A stretch of 64,000 bases of DNA. Source: Wujia chipingensis (GTDB lineage: Bacteria > Bacillota > Clostridia > Lachnospirales > Lachnospiraceae). The translations under genes and the position numbers were made by a program. Under the pieces are notes generated by a model that worked only from the letters and a program-made list of their open reading frames with translations, searched no databases and had not been told where the DNA came from. How positions within the stretch are numbered: the first letter of the stretch is position 1; the number at the start of each line of letters is the position of its first letter. Shown one piece after another: positions 34,398 through 42,674 of this stretch. Where the stretch lies: NCBI RefSeq assembly GCF_014337155.1, contig NZ_CP060632.1:2549001-2613000 (forward strand). The letters are read 5' to 3'.

Positions 34398-36020
34398 TTA
34401 ATTTTCCAGGTAATTCTCCAGTGCCGTTTTTCCACGATACGTGCTCACATTAAAGGTCCGGATACCCCGTCGGCTCGTACATAGATTACTATGATAGGTA
34501 AGCAGGCTCTGCGCCTCATCATCGTTCTCATCGGTCCAGATTCCACGTGCCTGTGCCCACTCCAAAAACTCAAACACCGCAGGCGTCCGATCCGCCGAGC
34601 CAGCCTGCAGATCATATTGCATCAGGTCGATCAGCCGGATCTCCATATCGTCCGTATCGACATCCTCCGCCATCCATGTCTGCACATCCGCACGTGCACA
34701 CGCAAGATTATAACACGCGATATACGTATCCGGATGTGACAACGCAAACGCGATATACAAACCGCCACATGCAACGATCATATATTTCATCAGTGGGAAT
34801 GTATTCTTATACAGATAGATGATCGTGCCAGTGAAAAGCACAACCAATACCAGCAGTCCAAACAGCACCAGCACACGCAGATACGTCAGATGATATGCCC
34901 GAATGTACATCAACATCCGCACTGCCGAAGAGCCGATCATCACATAGGTACAGCCACACATGATCGTAAGAATCGTCCGAAGCACCCGGCTTTCTGCAAA
35001 TGCACGGTTGCAAACCAGAACAATTACCAAATTTACAGCCGCAACAAAAAGCAACTGGAAGAATCCCTGTCTCGCATATTCCGAATACGAATACCCGGCT
35101 GGCAGCATCTGCTTTCCAAGAAATGGCGACAGGATCTGAATGATTGCGAACACTGCATATAATGCAGTCAGCAGACCACAGAACGTAATACCGATCATCG
35201 GCTCCACCATCCGCTTTTCTTCACAGTCGATCTTCGGCGGCTGTATCACCATCTTGCAGAAGATTCCATATACGGTGACAAATACCGCAACGAGCATCAT
35301 CACGAAGCCTGCCAGATTCCCGGATAACTGCAGATTTCCAATACTCCGGTCGACAATGTATTTGAAGATGGCATCAGCCTCGGACAGCACGATCAACATT
35401 AAAACCAGAAATGGCAGTGCAATCAGCACACCAACCAGCACATAGATTGCCTTGGATTTTTTCTTTTCCCGCTGTCTCACATACACATAGCAGTCACTGA
35501 ATCCACGGAACAGATACCCAAGCGGCGAGAACACGGTGCCTATCACAGCACGAATATATTTCCCGACACCCCATTTCTCTGCATCGCAAAAGCAGGTAAA
35601 AAAAACCGTCATCGAAAGCAGATAGATTCCTATGTAATTACATGCAATCAGGAAGCGATCTCCAGTCAGGAAAATCGATACGCCAAGCAGCAGAATTCCT
35701 ATGTAATAAATCATCGTATGCGGATTTGATGTCTTATCCTCGCGGTTATCGTACGCCTTGCTCTGTGGTGCATGTGAGCAGACATAATATAAGAACCCAA
35801 TCGTTGCAGCCGCAAATAAAACCGTCATAATACCATATGCATTTTTATACAGGCAGATGGTTGTCACAACCGCGTATATGATTGCCGCAAATCCACCCGT
35901 TCCAAACCGGGTTGCCCGTTCCTTCATATCCTGATTATCTACATATGGCATCATCTGTTTTGGCTCTTGTTCCTGTATATTCTGATTGTTTAAATTTTCT
36001 TGTTTTTGTTCATTTCCCAT
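34398..36020 (-). CDS. DUF4173 (DUF4153-like) multi-span membrane protein
   Basis: 540 aa with a hydrophilic N-terminus (about 1-45) and about 12 hydrophobic helices; the RGFSDCYVYVRQREKKKSKA stretch and SEADAIFKYIVD are DUF4173 landmarks, and a soluble C-terminus of about 100 residues (GIRTFNVSTYRGK) closes it. Function unknown. It forms an operon with the short HTH gene (33-bp gap) and DUF2975 gene, a recurrent set in Firmicutes. GGAAAGGAG precedes the start. Confidence 0.85.
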   Translation of the reverse strand: MGNEQKQENLNNQNIQEQEPKQMMPYVDNQDMKERATRFGTGGFAAIIYAVVTTICLYKNAYGIMTVLFAAATIGFLYYVCSHAPQSKAYDNREDKTSNPHTMIYYIGILLLGVSIFLTGDRFLIACNYIGIYLLSMTVFFTCFCDAEKWGVGKYIRAVIGTVFSPLGYLFRGFSDCYVYVRQREKKKSKAIYVLVGVLIALPFLVLMLIVLSEADAIFKYIVDRSIGNLQLSGNLAGFVMMLVAVFVTVYGIFCKMVIQPPKIDCEEKRMVEPMIGITFCGLLTALYAVFAIIQILSPFLGKQMLPAGYSYSEYARQGFFQLLFVAAVNLVIVLVCNRAFAESRVLRTILTIMCGCTYVMIGSSAVRMLMYIRAYHLTYLRVLVLFGLLVLVVLFTGTIIYLYKNTFPLMKYMIVACGGLYIAFALSHPDTYIACYNLACARADVQTWMAEDVDTDDMEIRLIDLMQYDLQAGSADRTPAVFEFLEWAQARGIWTDENDDEAQSLLTYHSNLCTSRRGIRTFNVSTYRGKTALENYLEN

Positions 36021-36053
36021 ATTGAAAACGCTCCTTTCCAGATACGTTCTATC

Positions 36054-36275
36054 TTATTCGTCGTTATCCTCTTCATCCTCATAGATCAATATATCTCCCG
36101 GCTGGCAGTCGAGTGCCTTACAGATCGATTCCAATGTGGAAAACCGCACCGCCTTCGCCTTGTTATTCTTCAAAATCGACAGATTCGCAAGCGTAATATC
36201 AACTTCCTTCGCAAGCTCTGTCAGCCCCTTTTTCTTCTGTGCCATCAGCACATCCAGATTCACCTTTATCGCCAT
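36054..36275 (-). CDS. YozG-type HTH regulator (Cro/C1 family)
   Basis: 73 aa. Helix-turn-helix: KGLTELAKEVDITLANLSIL then RFSTLESICKALDCQPGDIL, the compact XRE domain of YozG-like regulators that pair with DUF2975 membrane proteins. The tail is acidic (YEDEEDNDE). Overlap-free operon, 33 bp after DUF2975. The palindrome in the promoter upstream of DUF2975 is a probable binding site. Confidence 0.9.
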   Translation of the reverse strand: MAIKVNLDVLMAQKKKGLTELAKEVDITLANLSILKNNKAKAVRFSTLESICKALDCQPGDILIYEDEEDNDE

Positions 36276-36308
36276 ATCACCACCGCCTTTTCTTATATGG
36301 TAACGTCC

Positions 36309-36761
36309 CTAAATCGTAAAATCATTTTCTTCCTTGTACTGCACCGCTTTGTCAAACACGATGGCAAGCACGCGGGAGAAAAGACCTGCGATCAAAAATA
36401 CTACAACAATGATAAATACAGCTGGCGTGAAGTAAAGTGGAATCCTGCAAAGCATCACCGCCATGATTGCGAAGCTGTATATGCCCATTCGGTTCAGGCT
36501 CTTCACATTTTCCTTCACGAAGCAGTCATCCGCAAGCACCGTCCGAAACATCTTCCGAAGCTCTCTTAGAATCAGCACTGCGAACACACCTGCCGTCATG
36601 AAGATCAGCACCATCCAGATATAATATTCTCCGAAAAATGGATTGATCACAGTTCCATACCATTTGAATGACACCGGTAAAGTCAGCGTCACAACCATTC
36701 CAACAAAATACATGATATCCAGCAGGACCTTCGTCGCGCCGGCAATTTTATTTTCTTTCAT
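36309..36761 (-). CDS. DUF2975 family membrane protein
   Basis: 150 aa from the ATG at 36761; GGAGG lies about 10 bp upstream, and an in-frame GTG at 36779 is less likely. Four hydrophobic helices, with MTAGVFAVLILRELRKMFRT in the second/third pair and RMGIYSFAIMAVM later, typical of DUF2975. These proteins are encoded with YozG-like regulators; the membrane protein may control the regulator. Leads the three-gene operon. Confidence 0.85.
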   Translation of the reverse strand: MKENKIAGATKVLLDIMYFVGMVVTLTLPVSFKWYGTVINPFFGEYYIWMVLIFMTAGVFAVLILRELRKMFRTVLADDCFVKENVKSLNRMGIYSFAIMAVMLCRIPLYFTPAVFIIVVVFLIAGLFSRVLAIVFDKAVQYKEENDFTI

Positions 36762-36820
36762 ACCTATATGTCCTCCCACATCTTTTCTAAACTGCGCGTT
36801 TTATTTCTTAACCTTTCTAC

Positions 36821-36849
36821 ACTTTACACGATTCATTATTGAATGTCAA
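36821..36849 (-). promoter_or_regulatory. Promoter of DUF2975 operon with internal palindrome
   Basis: Minus strand: TTGACA (36849-36844), 17-bp spacer, TAAAGT (36826-36821). The spacer and edge of the -35 contain ATTCA-TTAT-TGAAT (36831-36844), a perfect palindrome placed where a repressor would block polymerase. The YozG-like product is the obvious candidate ligand. Confidence 0.65.
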
Positions 36850-36936
36850 TATATTTTTATTGTTTTTCGATAACTTTTTATTGTTTATCAACCAAATGAG
36901 GAATTGTGCATAAAAAAAGAGGGTGAAATGTAGAAT

Positions 36937-37050
36937 GAGAGTCCCGTTTGTAACGCAAGAGTCCCTCTTTGTAAATGAAAATCTCATTTTGTAAACGAGA
37001 TTCCCACTTTGTAAACGAAAATCCCGTTTTGTAAGCGAATTTCCCGGATT
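36937..37050. repeat. 20-bp tandem repeat, about five units
   Basis: Units of about 20 bp with the form TCCCRTTTTGTAAACGAAAA follow each other without spacers from about 36937 to 37050; TTTGTAA is the most conserved core. It lies between the DUF2975 promoter and the IS30 element. There are no spacers, so it is not CRISPR. Confidence 0.75.
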
Positions 37051-37177
37051 TTCATTTGTACATTGACATGTTATAATACGTTCAGCAATAAATTTGCACA
37101 CGACAATAAGAGATCAATTCCCGCTCGAAATTTTTGTATTCGGAGAATCCATCCCTGTTTTGAAGTCATTCTGCTGT

Positions 37178-38538
37178 CTTTGTTCTGGCGGCACTTTGCA
37201 AATTTATCTGTTACTTTTTGAGAAGTTTAGGCTTTAAGATGATGTTTTCGGCGGCAACCGGTTTACATCCAAGTTTCTTAAGTATATCTTCTCCGTAATA
37301 AAAGCTGAACGTTTCGTATGGGCTACGGTTGTTCAGCTTTTTTCTTTTATAAGAATTGATATGATCCATCATCAGAAAAATATCCTTCTGTGTCAAATCA
37401 TCAAAGCTGCTTCCCTTTGGCAGGATACGACGTATCAGCTCATGATTCACTTCACAGGCTCCCTTTTGGTAAGGTGCACTTGGATCGCAGTAAAATACAT
37501 TCGTTCTGCTGCATGGAATCGTATCTCGTTTTTCAATTGCTTTTGGATTTGAAAACTCACTTCCATTATCCGTAAGAATAACCGGAAACAACCGTGAAAA
37601 ATCTTCATTTCCAAGGACTTTATCCAACAGATTTATAATCTGTATGACAGATGCTGAAGTATTTGAATCTCGTAGAAATGCAAGCATTAAACTTGTTTCA
37701 ACGAAATGTATAGTAAGCAGGCATTTGCCTCCCACACGTCCGATAACACTATCCATCTGTACAACAGCAGACTCCGGCTTTGTTTCAAGAAACTTCTGGA
37801 AATCAGTATAGCTTCTACCAATACGACATCCTCTGTCTACCTTGAATTCAGGCTGTTTGTATCGCGGGCGATACTTTACTTTACGAGGCAGATCAATGTT
37901 ACGGATATCAAAAAGCTGGGCATCAACATAGTTATACAATGTTTTTTCACTGCACATGATTTCATCAACATGCTCTATATAAATCTGATGAAGAGACTGT
38001 CCATTTTTAACCAAGGGGCTGATGATTCCGTTGATTCTTGCTATATCATCCTCATTGGATAAAATACCTGTCCTGGATTCCGAAATAGACTGATGTGCCA
38101 TTTCATGAGCATCTGCCGGGTCATAAATGCGTTTTAACAAGGTACATTTGGGAAGCTGGCTGCAACCATTACATACATATGGAGGTTTGGTTTTAACGGA
38201 ACAGATATCCTCTGCAAAATCCGGACAATGTAATGTACACTCGGAACACAGACTGCATTTATACGCTGATTGATGCGTACAACTGTTTCCGCACAGCTTT
38301 TTAGCTTTGCATGTACTGCGATGTTTACATGGATTGTAAGGATATCCTGGGCGACCACTTTTCTTATCATAGGAATGCTTTTTTATTTCCTTTGCAATCG
38401 TGGTACGATCCTTGCCTAACTTCTTTCCTATAACTCCAAAAGAGACATTCTCCTGAAGGAGTTGTGCAATAACTAATCGATCTTCATATGTTAAAAACTT
38501 TGACATGGTAGCTCCTTTCCAGCCGCCAGAAATCAAAG
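37178..38538 (-). mobile_element. IS30-family insertion sequence
   Basis: Encloses one transposase gene. Candidate terminal inverted repeats share CTTTG(A)TTCTGGCGGC: 37178-37192 on the left reading inward, 38538-38522 on the right. True ends may lie a few bases further out. The right end abuts a hairpin terminator, in keeping with IS30 preference for palindromic targets. Confidence 0.65.
37211..38506 (-). CDS. IS30 family transposase
   Basis: 431 aa from the ATG at 38506 (AAGGAG 7 bp upstream). N-terminal HTH: LTYEDRLVIAQLLQENVSFG then GKKLGKDRTTIAKEIKKHSY, the IS30 DNA-binding start. A Cys-rich block (about 55-115) may bind zinc. DDE catalytic core: VVQMDSVIGR, ILTDNGSEF and the Glu in QKGACEVNHELIRR. 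All three acidic residues are present and the frame is intact, so it could be active. Copies cut and paste the element flanked by the inverted repeats. Confidence 0.95.
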   Translation of the reverse strand: MSKFLTYEDRLVIAQLLQENVSFGVIGKKLGKDRTTIAKEIKKHSYDKKSGRPGYPYNPCKHRSTCKAKKLCGNSCTHQSAYKCSLCSECTLHCPDFAEDICSVKTKPPYVCNGCSQLPKCTLLKRIYDPADAHEMAHQSISESRTGILSNEDDIARINGIISPLVKNGQSLHQIYIEHVDEIMCSEKTLYNYVDAQLFDIRNIDLPRKVKYRPRYKQPEFKVDRGCRIGRSYTDFQKFLETKPESAVVQMDSVIGRVGGKCLLTIHFVETSLMLAFLRDSNTSASVIQIINLLDKVLGNEDFSRLFPVILTDNGSEFSNPKAIEKRDTIPCSRTNVFYCDPSAPYQKGACEVNHELIRRILPKGSSFDDLTQKDIFLMMDHINSYKRKKLNNRSPYETFSFYYGEDILKKLGCKPVAAENIILKPKLLKK

Positions 38539-38543
38539 CATAA

Positions 38544-38576
38544 CAAAAAAGAGACCAACAATCCAGTCAGTCTCTT
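38544..38576 (-). terminator. Intrinsic terminator beside the IS30 end
   Basis: On the minus strand AAGAGAC (38576-38570) pairs with GTCTCTT (38555-38549), followed by six T (38550-38545). It would end any transcript coming from the ChW gene or the structured region before the IS. Confidence 0.65.
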
Positions 38577-38670
38577 GAATTTGTAAAGGAAAATCCATAC
38601 CCTTCCTTTACACTTACTACTATTAACTTTTAAAGAAGTCTGAGATGGCGGGTATGGAATCTCAGATTAC
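38549..38670 (-). ncRNA. Candidate structured RNA with complementary hairpin loops
   Basis: Hairpin A has arms 38583-38591 and 38603-38611 (GTAAAGGAA/TTCCTTTAC). Hairpin B has arms 38639-38646 and 38659-38666 (TCTGAGAT/ATCTCAGA). The loop of A contains TCCATACCC (38594-38602) and the loop of B contains GGGTATGGA (38650-38658), perfect complements over 9 nt, so the loops could kiss. On the minus strand an intrinsic terminator follows directly. No separate promoter is clear, so it may be a processed 3' region of the ChW transcript. No known RNA family is recognised. Confidence 0.4.
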
Positions 38671-38681
38671 AATTGACGGCA

Positions 38682-38717
38682 TAAAAAAAGAGACATTATG
38701 ATCACTCATAATGTCTC
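38682..38717 (-). terminator. Terminator of the short ChW gene
   Basis: GAGACATTATGA (38717-38706 read on minus) pairs perfectly with TCATAATGTCTC across a 4-nt loop, followed by seven T. It lies 27 bp after the ChW stop. Confidence 0.85.
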
Positions 38718-38743
38718 TTCCAATCTTCTGTTATGTATTCCGA

Positions 38744-39853
38744 TTAATGCACATATGCTGCTGCACCCGGTGCTGCCGGCAATGGGTTTGGAGCATGCTC
38801 ACCCTTTGGAATAATCACGATCTGAATTGCTTCCAGTCTCTTTGCTAAACCGGATGTACCTGCAATTGAGCCATTTTTTGCCCAGCCGAGCCAGCCATAA
38901 GTCTGTGCGTGTACACGATAATATACATCATAGTACTGTGCCAGCTGGCCTGTTAACTGAATACGGATTGCCTCCAGACGCTTTCCTTCTCCTCTTGTTC
39001 CAGATGCTGCTCCATTATACTTCCAGCCCTGTGACCAGCCATAAGTCTGTACATGCGTTGTATATGCAATACCACCGCTGATATTATTCAACTGTGCATT
39101 GTTTACCTTGATCGAGATTGCTTCGAGTCTCTTTCCCTCTCCGCTTGTTCCGGAGATAGAACCATCACTTACCCATTTCTGGTTACCATATGACTGTACA
39201 TGTGTCATGTAAGAAACTGCACCTGAACCATTGGTTGTCGGGTTCTTACCCATATCTACGAATCCACCACCGATCGTTCCATCAAAGCCCTCGTAATCCG
39301 TTGGATAATCTGTCTTTGGCATAATGATAATCTGGATTGCTTCCAGTCTCTTTGCCTGTCCTGCAGTTCCTGCATAAGCACCATTCTTTACCCAGCCAAG
39401 CCAGCCATAAGTCTGTGCCTGTACACGATAATAAATATCATACTTGTTCTTGTTTGTACCAGTCAGGCGGATCTGAATTGCCTCCAGACGTTTTGCCTCT
39501 CCACTTGTACCAGATGTTTCACCATCTTTTTTCCATGTTTTCTCCCAGCCCTTTGACTGAATATGTGTACGGTACTCAACGCCAACACCATACCCTGGCT
39601 CTACAATGATCTGGATTGCTTCCAGACGTTTTCCTGCTCCGACTGTTCCGGATGTTCTTCCGTTCAAAGTCAATTTTCTCTCCCAGCCTTTTGACTGTAC
39701 ATGGGTTCTATACCCAACATTCGGATAACGCTCACCCTCGCTGTTATACCAGTATGCTTCCGACGTAATGCCATTTGTCATTACTAGTCCGACCAGCATC
39801 ATGAATGCCATCAGGACGGCTGTCACCCTTTTCCAACATTTTTTGCCTCTCAT
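38744..39853 (-). CDS. Secreted protein with six ChW repeats
   Basis: 369 aa. Signal peptide: MRGKKCWKRVTAVLMAFMML then a hydrophobic run to TNGITSEA (about 1-33). Six Clostridial hydrophobic-W repeats follow, each ending in a KRLEAI-Q/S/R-I strand and containing THVQS-x-GW or HAQTYGW; repeats are ordered as three, a Gly/Asn linker (about 180-215), then three. ChW repeats are surface-located and may mediate binding to carbohydrates or proteins. No enzymatic domain; the chain ends after PNPLPAAPGAAAYVH. It is a paralogue of the N-terminal half of the upstream gene. AAGGAGG is 10 bp before the ATG. Confidence 0.9.
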   Translation of the reverse strand: MRGKKCWKRVTAVLMAFMMLVGLVMTNGITSEAYWYNSEGERYPNVGYRTHVQSKGWERKLTLNGRTSGTVGAGKRLEAIQIIVEPGYGVGVEYRTHIQSKGWEKTWKKDGETSGTSGEAKRLEAIQIRLTGTNKNKYDIYYRVQAQTYGWLGWVKNGAYAGTAGQAKRLEAIQIIIMPKTDYPTDYEGFDGTIGGGFVDMGKNPTTNGSGAVSYMTHVQSYGNQKWVSDGSISGTSGEGKRLEAISIKVNNAQLNNISGGIAYTTHVQTYGWSQGWKYNGAASGTRGEGKRLEAIRIQLTGQLAQYYDVYYRVHAQTYGWLGWAKNGSIAGTSGLAKRLEAIQIVIIPKGEHAPNPLPAAPGAAAYVH

Positions 39854-39923
39854 CCCTTTAAATCCTCCTTTTTTATCCTACGTTTCCATGGTTATTAAAA
39901 CTATATAGCCAGAAACTATATTT

Positions 39924-39951
39924 AGTATAACACATGATAATAAATTTGCAA
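39924..39951 (-). promoter_or_regulatory. Promoter of the short ChW gene
   Basis: Minus strand TTGCAA (39951-39946), 16-bp spacer, TATACT (39929-39924), about 70 bp upstream of the ATG. Confidence 0.55.
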
Positions 39952-39980
39952 TAACTTTGTTTTTTTTACATTCTATTTAC

Positions 39981-40019
39981 AAAACAAAAGAAGGAGCACA
40001 AGCAATACCTGTGCTCCTT
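39981..40019 (-). terminator. Terminator of the ChW-SBP gene
   Basis: AAGGAGCACA (39991-40000) pairs with TGTGCTCCTT (40010-40019); on the minus strand it is followed by a T-rich tract (CTTTTGTTTT). Lies 21 bp after the stop codon. Confidence 0.8.
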
Positions 40020-40039
40020 ATCGTCAAAAACAACGTTCT

Positions 40040-42391
40040 TTATTTCACTGTTAAATTTGGATATCCCTCTTTAATCATCGCTTTCAACATTGATTTCATA
40101 TCATCCTTCGACTCGTGGTGTCCACCCTCACATCCATCGATAACTGTATACAGATATCCATCAATTACCGAATCGTACTGTGTTGCCTTTGATCCATCAA
40201 CCTTGACTGCTACATTATACCATGTCTGCAATGGATTTGCGCCTCCCAAAATCGGAGTTGCACCCTTTCCATTCGCAATCATCTTCTGAACGGCTGCCTT
40301 GTTGTTTACAAAATCCAAGGTCTCGTCCTGAATCTTATACATCACATCGGTATCACAGCAAAGTGTCTTTAATACAAGCGCTGCAAGCTCTTTGTTTGGA
40401 CACTTATCCGTTACAGAAAGATATGTACCACCCCAGCTGTAAGCAGAAGGGCCTGCACAGATATTTCTCTTTCCTGCTGTAGCGGAACCACTTTCCTCAT
40501 CGTTGATTGTCCAGTATACAAACCAAGGGCATCCGAAATAGCCAAATACATCACCTGTGAAATCACTTACCCAGCCATCGGTCCAAGGATCATTCTTGTT
40601 TGTATAACCATTGTCGATCAATTGCATTGCCAGCTCTAAATATTTGTCAACAGCCGGATCAATCGTAACAGTACCATCATTTACCCATGCACTCTTTCGA
40701 TCTGCCAATGCCGCATTCTGGATTTCCTTTGGTCCGGATACCATCTTATAGCCTGCCTGCTTCATCTTTTCTGCAGTCTGCATAAAGGCATCCCAATCCT
40801 TTACATATGTCTGTACCTTTGCCGGATCAGAAGTTCCAAGCACCTTCTGTGCAATATCTGTACGATAGACAAAACATCCCGGTGTTGCCTGCCAGCAAAG
40901 TCCTTTTAACTTGCCATTTACGGTTGCATAATCAATGGTGTACTGGAATGCATTGCTATAATCCTTCTTTGTAATACCAATGCTGTCCATACTCACAAAC
41001 ATGTCCGAAGACATAAAATATTTTGAAACATCCTCATCCATCGCTACAATCGAAGGAACCTTCTGACCGCCCTTCTGATATGCAGCTTCGATTTCTTTCT
41101 TGTATTCATCGCTTGTTCCGCTAAGTCCCAGATTTTCAAATTTTACTTTGTCTGCATACTGTGGATATTTATCTTTAAAATACTCCAGACGTTCTCCCAG
41201 TTCTGTGTTCCATGAATATACATAAATGATACTATTATCTACTGGCTCCGGTGTTCCCTGATAAGCCTTGGCATTGGAAGCTGCCGGCAATGCATTTGGA
41301 GCATCGCTGCCCTTTTCTACCAGACAGATCTGAATTGCTTCTAATCGTTTTCCAAGTCCTGCTGTACCTGCAGTCTCTCCGTTCTTTGCCCAGCCCATCC
41401 AGCCGTATGACTGCGCGTGGACACGATAATATACATCATAATAAGAAGAAATCGTGCCGGTCAGCTCAATTCGAATGGCTTCCAGACGTTTTGCCTTTCC
41501 GCTCGTTCCAGACATCTGACCATCCTTTTTCCATTCTTTCTCCCATCCAAATGACTGTACATGTGTCTTATAACGGATACCTCCGGTATAGCCAAGCTTC
41601 GATGCATTTAACTTGATATAGATGGCTTCCAGACGCTTCGCCTCTCCGCTTGTTCCGGCAATACTGCCATCGCTTACCCAGTTCTGGTTTCCATAACTCT
41701 GCACATGCGTTCTATATGTTACCACACCATTTGCATCGGATGTATTTGTCTTTGCTGTTCCGACAAATCCACAGCTTTCAGAGCCCTTTAATGACTCTCC
41801 GCTTGCATTGTACATGTAGACTGGAGATTCCCATTTCTGAACTATAATAATCTGGATTGCCTCCAGACGCTTCGCCTGTCCTGCTGTACCTGCTGGCTCT
41901 CCATTTTTTACCCAGCCCATCCAGCCATAGGTCTGTGCATGTACACGATAATATACATCATATAAATCTGCATTATTACCAGTCAGACGAATCTGAATTG
42001 CCTCCAGACGCTTTGACTGTCCACTTGTACCGGATAACTGTCCATCATGCTTCCAGCCCTGCCAGCCAATGCTCTGCACGTGCGTACGGTATTCAATTCC
42101 AATACCATAACCACCGTCTACCTGAATCTGAATGGCTTCCAGACGTTTTGCCTTTCCAAACGTACCGGAAGATTGTCCGTCCTTCTTCCAGCTTTTCTCC
42201 CATCCAAATGACTGCACATGTGTCTTGTACATAACACTTGGAACAGTTACTTCGATTTCCCCGTCTTCTGTCCATGCAGTTTCTTTCCTCGCTGCTTCGG
42301 AGGTGATTCCATTTGTCAGAACCAATCCAAGCACCATGACGAATGACAACAAAAATGCAGTCAGCCGTTTCCAACATTTCATTGCTCTCAT
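40040..42391 (-). CDS. Secreted six-ChW-repeat protein fused to an extracellular solute-binding domain
   Basis: 783 aa. Signal peptide MRAMKCWKRLTAFLLSFVMV with no lipobox Cys, so it is released or held by the repeats, not lipid anchored. Six ChW repeats (about 48-375) in the same order as in the shorter paralogue. After a TPEPVDNS linker comes a periplasmic-binding-protein fold (about 393-783) typical of family-1 sugar binding proteins: YVYSWNTELGERLEYF, VPSIVAMDEDVSKYF, GKLKGLCWQATPGCFVYRTD, DVFGYFGCPWFVYW. No permease or ATPase genes accompany it. GGGGG precedes the ATG. Function may be capture of a carbohydrate at the surface, passed to a transporter encoded elsewhere. Confidence 0.85.
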   Translation of the reverse strand: MRAMKCWKRLTAFLLSFVMVLGLVLTNGITSEAARKETAWTEDGEIEVTVPSVMYKTHVQSFGWEKSWKKDGQSSGTFGKAKRLEAIQIQVDGGYGIGIEYRTHVQSIGWQGWKHDGQLSGTSGQSKRLEAIQIRLTGNNADLYDVYYRVHAQTYGWMGWVKNGEPAGTAGQAKRLEAIQIIIVQKWESPVYMYNASGESLKGSESCGFVGTAKTNTSDANGVVTYRTHVQSYGNQNWVSDGSIAGTSGEAKRLEAIYIKLNASKLGYTGGIRYKTHVQSFGWEKEWKKDGQMSGTSGKAKRLEAIRIELTGTISSYYDVYYRVHAQSYGWMGWAKNGETAGTAGLGKRLEAIQICLVEKGSDAPNALPAASNAKAYQGTPEPVDNSIIYVYSWNTELGERLEYFKDKYPQYADKVKFENLGLSGTSDEYKKEIEAAYQKGGQKVPSIVAMDEDVSKYFMSSDMFVSMDSIGITKKDYSNAFQYTIDYATVNGKLKGLCWQATPGCFVYRTDIAQKVLGTSDPAKVQTYVKDWDAFMQTAEKMKQAGYKMVSGPKEIQNAALADRKSAWVNDGTVTIDPAVDKYLELAMQLIDNGYTNKNDPWTDGWVSDFTGDVFGYFGCPWFVYWTINDEESGSATAGKRNICAGPSAYSWGGTYLSVTDKCPNKELAALVLKTLCCDTDVMYKIQDETLDFVNNKAAVQKMIANGKGATPILGGANPLQTWYNVAVKVDGSKATQYDSVIDGYLYTVIDGCEGGHHESKDDMKSMLKAMIKEGYPNLTVK

Positions 42392-42426
42392 ATAAAGCCC
42401 CCTTTGTTATTTTTTATTGACAAAGC

Positions 42427-42456
42427 AAAAAAGTCTGCAATTACGCAGACTTTTCC
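42427..42456 (-). terminator. Attenuator-like hairpin in the ChW-SBP leader
   Basis: AAAAGTCTGC (42429-42438) and GCAGACTTTT (42445-42454) pair perfectly around a 6-nt loop; on the minus strand the 3' arm runs into TTTTTTG. It lies between the promoter (42545-42572) and the start codon (42391), so it would stop transcription before the gene unless relieved. Confidence 0.65.
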
Positions 42457-42544
42457 GATATGTGCAAGGAGTTTATATAATCATTGTCACAAACACGTAT
42501 TACATTCTCCCCTTTTCTCCGTCTACCTTGCCAATACAGTTCCA

Positions 42545-42572
42545 ATTATAAGAAAAAAATATGCATTTTCAA
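42545..42572 (-). promoter_or_regulatory. Promoter of the ChW-SBP gene
   Basis: Minus strand TTGAAA (42572-42567), 16-bp spacer, TATAAT (42550-42545). It implies a leader of about 145 nt containing the hairpin at 42427-42456. Confidence 0.6.
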
Positions 42573-42674
42573 TATGTGACAAAAAATGTGACGGTTTTTG
42601 TAATTTTTAGCGATAGCATTTTATATAGTTGTGTTTTAAAATATACATAGCATTAAAGTATAGTGAGGAAAATT

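Noticed and set aside
36937..37050. CRISPR array
   Set aside because: Repeats are only 20 bp, imperfect and directly adjacent with no spacers; no cas genes.
36817..37101. 94-codon frame across the tandem repeats
   Set aside because: Its codons just read through 20-bp repeats (period not a multiple of 3) and AT-rich promoter DNA; no protein-like pattern.
38549..38670. Purine-type riboswitch with kissing loops
   Set aside because: No closing P1 stem or conserved junction bases, and no purine gene downstream.
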